A stretch of 64,000 nucleotides of DNA from contig CM070551.1 in assembly GCA_036346405.1 (NCBI GenBank), forward strand, positions 58,050,488 through 58,114,487. Reading direction: 5' to 3'. The stretch's first letter is position 1, and every line of letters starts with the position of its first letter. Below, in pieces: positions 56,606 to 64,000 of the stretch. The position numbers were made by a program, and so were the translations under genes. Origin of the DNA: Phyllostachys edulis (Eukaryota > Streptophyta > Magnoliopsida > Poales > Poaceae). The notes below the pieces were generated by a model that saw only the letters and a program-made list of their open reading frames with translations, searched no databases and was not told the DNA's origin.

Positions 56606-58708
56606 CAAGGTTCAAGAAGGCGCTAGGCGCTAGGCGGGCGGTGGCCTGGGGCCTAGCGCCTAGGCAGACTAAGCGGCGCCTAGGCGGTGACTAGGCAGTG
56701 CCTAGGCGGGCGGTTTGACTACGGTGTAGATAAGCCCACAATAGGAATAATTTGATGAATTGAGCAAGCATCAAGCATCAAATTGAGCAAGATAGAAGGA
56801 AAATTACCTAAAGAAGCAAGATATGTGCAATTTGATGTATTCATGTATATTATCTCTCCTCCAAGACTCCAAGAGCTTGATGTAAACATATATGTATTGT
56901 AATTAAATAATGATGTAAACCTGCATATTTAATCAATGATGAGTTATTTTGCTCTTGAAAAAATCAGATTGATGAATTGAGTAAGTAGTTATATTACTTT
57001 GTCATCATTGAAAAAACTCAATAACATTTTATTGACTTGTACTATTGTCTAATGATGCATGCTACATTAATAGGCAAAGACACAGAGTGAACCCCAAACC
57101 GCTTAGTTTTCTAGAGTACTAAAAGAAAGAGGGAAACCAACAAAACAAGACTACATATAGCCAAACACCGAAACCTTTCACTCAAGTCCTCTCATGAAGA
57201 ACTCAGACATAAATAGATGTCTAGTCGTGCCATTTGCCACCATGAGTATCGAGAACACATCCAAAGATCCAACAAAGACATCAAAATGCAATTTTAGTTC
57301 AGAATTCTATGTGCTACTAAGATATTTTCATCCACCCGCCCATGGCAAAACAGCATTGAACAAGCATGATGACCAGACCTTGCCTATTCTAAATTCCACA
57401 CTTGCATTTTCCACGTGCTTGGCAAATATCAAGAGCTAATATGTATTCGAATTGCTAAAAGTCAACGCCTCTTTCTCTCCTGCACCTGCACTAAAGCCCA
57501 AATCATTACGATCGCCAATCCAAGTTCCCGCAGCTTTTTAATATAGCATGGGCGATCCTAGTTGATTTTTCAGGTAAACAAAGCGACATGAACTTTGCAA
57601 TTACACTAATTTTCCTCCACTAACGAGAATGTAAAACACTCTTGCCACACAACCGCTCAACCGATAATTTCTCGATCACTTGTCGCAAGTCGCAACACGC
57701 TTCTTAAGAACGGTAATCGCGAGGGAAGGCGACCCTTGTTAGTATTAATTTCGTCACAGTGCATCTTAGTTACCTCCGACAAAGTCCATGGCGGATGCCT
57801 CGAGCATGTCGGCGTCGGGAGATGACGACGGCGAGCTCGACTCGTGGTGTAGCGACTCGAGCGGCTCGGGCACCTTGATAGCGGCGCCACCACGCGCGGC
57901 ATGGAGGAACGACGAGGTCGGCCAGAACAAAGACCGCCTCGCAATCAACGCAACACGGCCACCGCCGCGACCGGATCGAGACCACGCGGGAGGAAGGGTG
58001 CCCCGAGTCGGTGTTTTGGGATCGAGCGAGGGATCAGATCGAGGGGAGTGGACCTTGGGGACAGGTTGCCGAGCTCCTTGGCGTGGGCGACGAGTTGCGC
58101 CCGACCTCGACGATCTTCGTGCTTCGCCGCGAGGAGCCTCTGACCACCGCCATGGCCGCCCGGTGAGAGCTGCGGCTGCGAGTTGGGGAGGCCTCGAGGT
58201 GGCTCTACTGGTGGTGACGTCTAGCTAACGCATTTACGGACTCGATGGATGGCTAGTCGGATGTCAAGAGGCGATGGGCAATCGCTAATTAGCAATTGCG
58301 GATTGTTTACCTTGGGGTCGTCGCGGTGGAGGGAGGCGACGACGGCGAGCACACGGAGTGGGTCGACGGGCTGTTGCCTGCGCCGAAGCCGGAGACGCAC
58401 GACCTCGCCGAGGCGCCGAGTAGGATGGGAGGAACCCGAGTAGGACGAGAGCAGGCGAGCTCGACTTGGCGGCGGGAGGTCAACCCTAGCAGCAAGAACG
58501 TGGTCCGCATCGTTGTCTTCTTATGCACCGCCTCGGGCGCCGCCAGCCCGCCTTAGCCGCCGAGAGCCCGCGGAGGACCACAGAGTCGCCCACGACCGCC
58601 TCGGCTGGTCCCGACTAGAGCTCACTGGGAGAAAGCATGCATGAGGAAGACGACATAGCAGCGAGGTCGGCGCCTAGGCGCTGAGTTAAACCGATTTTTA
58701 GAACCTTG
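56606..58708. mobile_element. hAT-type DNA transposon, non-autonomous
   Basis: The terminal repeats are CAAGGTTC and, inverted, CAAGGTTCTAAAAATCGG. The flanks are CGTACAAC at 56598-56605 and CGTACAAC at 58709-58716, an 8-bp duplication typical of hAT elements. The 5' LTR of E has the empty site (about 38092-38104). Dense GGCGCTAGGCGG/CCTAGGCG repeats lie next to the left end (56615-56715), with a few at the right. No hAT transposase (BED finger or dimerisation motif) was found. The interior is AT-rich to about 57760 and GC-rich after that. Confidence 0.88.
57760..58560. other. GC-rich interior of the hAT element, possible captured gene DNA
   Basis: The sharp change to GC-rich, long-open-frame sequence (57788-58228 plus strand; 57657-57944 minus strand) looks like exon-derived DNA. 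I do not recognise any family on either strand. An acidic Ser/Asp-rich start (MADASSMSASGDDDGELDSW) is visible at 57788. Confidence 0.35.
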
Positions 58709-61700
58709 CGTACAACCACATGCCTGGTATGGGACGGGCCTAACTTAGTAAGTTATGGAGTCTTGACATTGATTACTCAGGCTGTAGGTTAGCTGTGTCG
58801 GATTGGGTGGAGGTGTGTACTACCAAGTAGTCGCATGTCCAACGTAAAGGTCTGTGGATTGCTAAGCATACCGAGTGTCAATGTTGAGATGAAGTTTCTG
58901 AAAGGTTTTGTTGTGATTGCTCAATCGCATACTTCTGTATGGCGATACATGGTAGACATGATGAGTTAATCGTATCGTGTGGGTAAAGTGTACAAACTCT
59001 GCAGAGTGTTAATCAATCTATTCGAATAGCCGCGTCCGCGGTCATGGACAATGCTCGGGGATTTCACACGAGGGGTAGATTTTCATAAAACTTGGGATGG
59101 GATAGCTGTGTGAGGTAACTTATGCAGCTATGTGAATAACTTGTTTAGGACATGTGTCTTTGTGAAATAAAACTGTCAAATTACTATTGTTTATTTGTTT
59201 TACCGATGCTTTCAATCTATTATTCATATTTAAATTGCAAATGTTGCATTTCTGCAAAAGAACCACAGAAGCCATTCCTTTGGAATAAGCCTGCATCTAT
59301 AATTGCATTTCTGTGGTGTGACTTGCGAGTACGGTTGTGTACTCATGCTTGCTTTATTAAATCAAGCAGAAGTGAAGGAATCGTGAGTCAACAAGGTCTA
59401 CTTCAAGGATCGTGGAGAACTAGGTCGCGCACCCCAGCCGATTGCCTGTGGGCATATGGATGGGCTTCACTGAAGTTATTCTATTTCGTTTCACTGCAGT
59501 TTCATTGAGCTATTTGCCCTCTGAAGCATTAATTATAAGCTTTGACCTTAAGGTCTCTACCCTGATGTTTATTGTTATTTGCCTATTTATTAGTTATCCT
59601 TGTATATGGAAATGATATTTCACTGATGTTGCCACTGTGTGCACTAGCGTGATCCTGGACTAGTGCAGTATACATAGAGGATCCAGAATTGCATATTTTG
59701 GGTCCCGACACTGTTCCCCGTCATTAAGCCTTAATGGCGGTGGTTAATCCCTAAGCTAATTATTAGCTGGTTTAAACCTGTCTTAAGCCCCCACTCTCAT
59801 CGAACAGTGGGCCCGCTTATGCTTGAAGAACCCGCAGCTCTCCTCGCCCTCACGGCCAAGGCCCCCTCAAGACCTGTGCCATGAGCCAACCCCCCCTGTG
59901 CCATGAACCCGGTCCGTACTGTGTTGTGCACCAGCCTCTCTCTCTCTCTTTTTCAATTCAATTAATCTTTGTTAATTCCGTTCTCCTCCGTTATAACTCC
60001 AAAAATTATGAAATAAATTCCTAAAAATTTGTTAATTCAAGATCATGCTAATGGCATAGGTCTTGTTCAATTTGGAGTTCATTTGTGTATTCTTGTGTAT
60101 TTATTTGCTCTCTTTGCCGTTGTAACTTTTTCCGGTATTTTCACCCGTTTAGGATTTGAAGACGCCGGAGATCCCCAAGTTGATCAAGATCAAGAGTACC
60201 AAGATCCCCTTGCGTTTAACCAAGGTGAGTCAATGCTTTGATCATTTTGATTCTACATTTGATGCAAATTATATTCATTTAAATTAACCAAAATTGCATG
60301 CTTTAATTATTTAATCAAATGTATGTTAAAACTTAAGGTAGTTAAACACCCATTTGTTGATTAAAGAATTAATGTGCCATCCATTGATATTGAATACATT
60401 ATTCCTTGTCACCTTAGTAAATATATGGTAATACTAGCTATACGTTGTACTTAAGTGACATGCTAGTCTTGCTTAAGTACCGGGGTATTGAAATACCCCA
60501 ACAATCATTCTTCAAACATGAAAGGATTTGGGTAGTCATTGGTACTCCCTCAACTAAAAAGAATTGGATTAATTTGGTTTTACTCCTCAAACCCTAATAA
60601 TTGCTAATACCACATTTGGGCGGATGGAAAGGCGGTGGGTGCTTCGGGAGCACGAGAATGGTTGGAAATGTGGAAAGAACCGCCCAGATGGATGAAGGAC
60701 TTAATCTTGTCATGACCTCCCGTGTTAAACAAGTACAACCACAAGTCTGCAAAGTGAAACTTGGCTTAGTAAAATTACTAAACCCTGAAAGTGTCTCACA
60801 CGGTAGGAAAAAGGGAAAATGCTAAGCTTGCGGACATCCAAATTTTGAATGGGTGAGGTTGCCAGTAGTTGTGGGTAGTATAAATCTACACCCAACACTG
60901 CGTGTACAATGATCTCGCGCAACGCATGGGCGCAACCCCATATGGGTGAGATGATGGAAAGGGCAAGGTAGTTTGAAAGGTTACTGTGACAGTCACTCAA
61001 CCACTTGACTACTAATCATGTGGGGTAACGAGTATGACTATCTCTAGTGGGTACAAGATACAACCTCTACAGAGTCTAAACTGTTTAAATGTACCATGCC
61101 TACGGTCCAAAGGCGGGCATGGGAATCTTAACTTGAGTTAGTTCTATTTTAACCTTTGTGGGTGGTTTGGAAAAATGTGGAAGAGCTCACCTAGCCATGT
61201 GTTGGATTTTACCTGAGTCGTCGAGCTTAGCGGTGGCGGTAATAATTGGAGGTAGCTCCAATCAAAAAGATGCATGGTGTAGAGTTTCCGACGGATGGAA
61301 CCTCTACTTCATTAAATATTGCACATTATTCTCTTTAACAAATTGCAATTTTGTTAAAATGCTAAGTAACAGGATTTGTAACTAGGATAATTGAAAAGAT
61401 TGCTTTAGCAAATAAAAGAATCGATCCTTCCTTGTTTAACCTTGCATATATGTAATATTGCATTGTGCGTTGGCTCGCGAGCACGGTAGTAGTGCTCATT
61501 CTCGCTCCTCTCCCCAAACCCTTCAGATAATGAAGACAAAGGAGACTACGCTTTCTACGAAGGCCCAGAAGATGATGGACAAGGAAATGACGAGGAGTAG
61601 TATAGTTCTGTAGTCTAGGTCTTGCCCAGTCTAAGTAGACTCGTTGGTACTCGCGTACAACCGATATTATCTAGCTCTTGGTTAATATTCGTCATACACG

Positions 61701-62183
61701 GGTCACCCCAGTCGCTTGCCTATGTGAGATGAGCCCTACCACCCCTTTTGCTTCTGCTGTAGATTTCGTTATCTTTATGCAATGTAATCAAGTTGGCCTT
61801 GTGCGGCCTCTTTTGTAAAACTCGACCCGTTGAGGTCTATGTCACTCTGTTTGTATTATATTTGTTTTAATTCATGACTTGTGTGGTTGATTCAGAATGT
61901 GCTCGTGAGTGCTATCTCATCGATCCAGGAATAGCACAGTGTTTTCACAGAGGATTTGGATTCTCGGAATCCGGGTTCGACAGTAATGTATCGATCATAC
62001 GATCAGAGAACCCTAGTTAGATTGGTCGATTGCCTTAAGGACTTGGATCTTATTTCTAAAAATTAAGAAAAGCTTTATCAAAATATAGTGTAATTATTGC
62101 TTCTACTTATCATTCCTAGTTCCATACTTATCTCTACTCTCATTAAGTGTTACTAATCTTTCCTCCTGTTTCAAAATTTGTAG

Positions 62184-63088
62184 ATGGCTTCTTCTCCAGC
62201 TGCCGGCCCATGGGACCACTGCACCCATGGAGAGCATGACGACAGTTTCACCGGACTCCTTCGACAGCTGATGCAGTATCTTGGCTTCCCCCACCCTCCA
62301 CTCTTCAGAGGGCGGATGACGAGGATCATGACTCATGAGTCTTGGGACATGGAGGTTTACCTCTATGCTAGGACTGGCGAGTTCGTGACCCACACCTTCC
62401 ATGCCGAGGCACTCCGCCGTAGCAACCTCGACGCTGTCCAGGATGCAGCCCGTGTCGCCATCACCGCTTGTGTTGGATACACGAGGACCTCCTGCGTGAG
62501 TCACCCTTTTGCTTCTTCCCGTACCTCCCTGACGGAGAGCACTTCGCGGAGGTCTTCAACGCCAGAGACAATGACCCTCGCCTGACCCACTAGGTGCAGC
62601 TGACCCAGTCGATGATCCTCAACATCCACTCCCACACTGACGAGATCCGTCAGCTTCGGGTGCTTCTTGTCGGCAGCGACACCCACTCCGACACCCTCTG
62701 CGTCAACATGATCAGGAGTGACGAAGCCCACCATGCTGCCCTGTGGGAGAGAGACACCGCCACTGTAGAGAGAGACATCATCACTGTAGAGAGGGACGCC
62801 GCCCTTGCAAAGGTGGCACGTCTCACAGCCGCCCTTGCGATTCAGACTTCATCTCCAGCCCAGCCTCCTCCGGCTATTCCTCCAAAGGATGGGGACGCCG
62901 ACCGACTTCTTCGACCCCGAGGAGCCCGCACCAAGATGACGACGTGCAAGAGTGTGCGATGCCTCATCACGCCCTTCGACGACCTTCCAAGCAGTGCGAA
63001 CAGTGGGCCAGCCTCACTGCCTTCTGTTCTGCTCCCATTCCACGAGCTTCACCAGAGCCGTTCTCGCTCCCTGTTCTCGATGGAGTAG
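62184..63088 (+). pseudogene. element D upstream ORF (gag-like N-terminal domain plus coiled coil)
   Basis: The ATG at 62184 opens MASSPAAGPWDHCTHGEHDD, then FTGLLRQLMQYLGFPHPP and DAVQDAARVAITACV: a domain found upstream of gag in many grass gypsy elements. A frame change near 62490 leads to a heptad-like segment (ALWERDTATVERD, IITVERDAALAKVARLTAAL), probably a coiled coil. It ends in a basic/Pro-rich tail. A separate gag frame follows after 300 bp. Its role is not established; it may act in particle assembly. Confidence 0.65.
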
Positions 63089-63383
63089 TCAGGATAGTCT
63101 AGTTTAGCTAGCAGTGCTTGCTAGGCAGTCTTTTGGTTGCAAGTACTTTTGTTTCCTTCTTGTAGGCGATGTGTTTGTACCCTGTGTCGTGACTTAGCTT
63201 AGCATATAAGCTTTGTTCGAGAGTCATGTAACACCTAATCCCTTAATATAATGCAGCCATTCTAGGCTTTGTATTGTACCTTTTTGATCTTGCTGCTTGG
63301 TCTAAGTTCTTCTGTGTGTGCCTTAGAGGGCTAGTGAACCCTCATATACTCCCTCTAGTTCTAAGCCTCGGCCTTTCTTCAGG
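63089..63383 (+). other. spacer or possible intron between the element D upstream ORF and gag
   Basis: Contains no coding signal. It ends CCTTTCTTCAG directly before GATGCCG, a good plant 3' splice site placed at the gag start, so gag may be expressed from a spliced RNA. A TAATATAATG stretch is at 63243. Confidence 0.5.
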
Positions 63384-64000
63384 ATGCCGCCAAGAAGAGC
63401 CGCCGCCCCGGTTCATGGAGCTTTTGCAGTTGGCTGAGGAAGAGGTCGTGGCCATGGTCATGGCCGAGGACAAGACCTACCTCCCCCACCGCGAGCTCAC
63501 CCGACAATGGCACAAGTGATGTTTCAGCAGACTCAAATCCTTCAGGCAGTGCTCAATAATCAGCAAACTGGACTTGCCGGCCGCAACTCCAAACTTGCCG
63601 ATTTCCTCAGGACAAGACCCCTCACCTTTGCTGCAGCTAATGAACCTCTTGAAGCAGAAGACTGGCTCAGGGATACTAAGAAGAAACTTCGGCTTGCTCG
63701 CTGCTTGAACGAAGACAAGGTGGATTTTGCCACCCACCAACTAAAAGGTGCCGCCGCTGCATGGTGAGAGAATTACCTTGCTGCTAGAGGTAATGAAGGT
63801 CTAGTGTCAGAAGACGAAGAAGAGGAAGAAGGAGAAGCATCACCAACCAGAGGCAAGAAGGCGTCGAAGCCGCAAAGATCTCGCGATCGAGGACCAAGAC
63901 CCCCCGCCATTGGAGCAGAGAAGAAGAAGTTTTTCAAACCTGACTTGATGAAGATGAACCAGCATGGAAGACAATTCCTTGGGCGGAATTCAAAGAGGCC
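63384..64000 (+). pseudogene. element D gag (continues past the window)
   Basis: MPPRRAAAPVHGAF (63384), a frame change, MAQVMFQQTQILQAVLNNQQ, then LADFLRTRPLTFAAANEPLE, AEDWLRDTKKKLRLARC and KVDFATHQLKGAAAAW: the gypsy capsid core. A TGA at 63765-63767 replaces the second Trp of the conserved WW pair. The frame then continues with an acidic stretch (SEDEEEEEGEA) and a basic tail. Zinc knuckle and pol, if present, lie beyond 64000. Confidence 0.8.

Larger units (their letters stand above)
35486..59710 (+). mobile_element. element E: complete gypsy-type element with 3.6-kb LTRs, no recognisable pol
   Basis: LTRs at 35486-49786 and 53993-59710 shrink to 3617 and 3607 bp after removing CACTA-2 and the hAT element with their duplications. 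The flanks are CTGTT at 35481-35485 and CTGTT at 59711-59715. The primer site (49791), gag with two zinc knuckles, a polypurine tract (53981) and a 4.2-kb internal region are present. No RT YxDD, RNase H or integrase motif was found in 51370-53980. It resembles the known class of rice non-autonomous partners of RIRE3/RIRE8-like elements, but that name is a guess. Confidence 0.9.
53993..59710 (+). repeat. 3' LTR of element E (contains the hAT element)
   Basis: It starts TGTAACGTCCCAAAATTTGG and ends GGGTCCCGACA. The LTR parts are 53993-56605 and 58717-59710. It is close to the 5' LTR over its whole length except for clustered short differences, notably at 54300-54480 and 54850-55000. Confidence 0.9.
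34198..61982 (+). repeat. 5' LTR of element D (two segments)
   Basis: The segments are 34198-35485 and 59716-61982, joined across element E by the duplicated CTGTT. The TATA box TATAAA is at 34913-34918. The open frames at 34375-35113 lie in GC-rich untranslated LTR sequence and are not genes. The LTR ends TTCGACA, and the following bases (61983-62015) look like a damaged primer site (ATCAGAGAACC survives). Confidence 0.85.
34198..64000 (+). mobile_element. element D: Ty3-gypsy retrotransposon, 5' LTR and gag, runs off the window
   Basis: The LTR starts TGTAGCGTCCCG at 34198, breaks at 35485 for element E, resumes at 59716 and ends GGGTTCGACA at 61982. The internal leader and two gag-region frames follow to the window end. 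LTR length without E is about 3.55 kb, comparable to LTR-C (about 3.8 kb), with which it shares sequence throughout. The base before the insertion (GTTAT at 34193-34197) would be its target duplication; the right copy is outside the window. Confidence 0.85.

Noticed and set aside
57788..58228. 146-residue frame as a hAT transposase
   Set aside because: No BED zinc finger, no C-terminal dimerisation motif, and too short for a hAT transposase.

Overview
The window is plant nuclear DNA, most likely from a grass and probably Oryza. The evidence is the mix of very long-LTR Ty3-gypsy elements, CACTA (En/Spm) elements of the TNP2 + Transposase_24/Ulp1 type, a Pack-MULE carrying gene fragments, and the tail of an Xa21-type receptor kinase. 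Species is inferred from family resemblance only. Apart from that kinase tail at 1-216, I see no intact host gene. About 95% of the window is a nest of transposable elements inserted into one another. Most joints were read directly from matching target-site duplications (TSDs). || Left part (1-29137): a receptor-kinase 3' end is followed by a truncated Ty1-copia element (919-1764, +) and a decayed Ty3-gypsy gag/leader/LTR (1765-3604, -). Next is a 5'-truncated LINE (3605-5164, resuming at 27013-27180). The LINE is split by a reverse-oriented solo LTR, called LTR-C (5165-27007, TSD ATTTT). LTR-C is split three times: by a small LTR element (6883-8756, TSD AATTT), by CACTA-1 (9047-21369, TSD GAG) and by solo LTR-B (22303-26117, TSD CCAGG/CGAGG). 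CACTA-1 itself contains solo LTR-A (9838-14614). To the right lie about 1.3 kb of unassigned DNA and a decayed retrotransposon gag (28466-29137). || Right part (29138-64000): LTR-F (starts 29138) carries kilobase-scale GACCA-rich tandem repeats and a Pack-MULE (32633-33983, TSD TTAATAATA). LTR-F is interrupted by element D, a Ty3-gypsy element starting at 34198 and running off the window, of the same family as LTR-C. The 5' LTR of D contains element E (35486-59710, TSD CTGTT), a complete non-autonomous-looking gypsy element with 3.6-kb LTRs and a gag but no recognisable pol. The 5' LTR of E contains CACTA-2 (38396-49076, TSD TCT). Its 3' LTR contains a hAT element (56606-58708, TSD CGTACAAC). 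|| How the parts relate: CACTA-1 and CACTA-2 are the same family. CACTA-2 keeps a recognisable, frameshifted TNP2 gene and a Transposase_24/Ulp1 gene, both on the minus strand. CACTA-1 has lost about 3.3 kb including most of TNP2. In both, the terminal motif (ACGAGCGGTT or ACAGACGGTT and its complement) recurs internally, just upstream of the TATA box of the second gene. Elements C and D are one LTR family. A, B and the element at 1765-3604 appear to be another. Many reading frames are broken by clustered micro-indels, some of which could be assembly errors rather than true decay.
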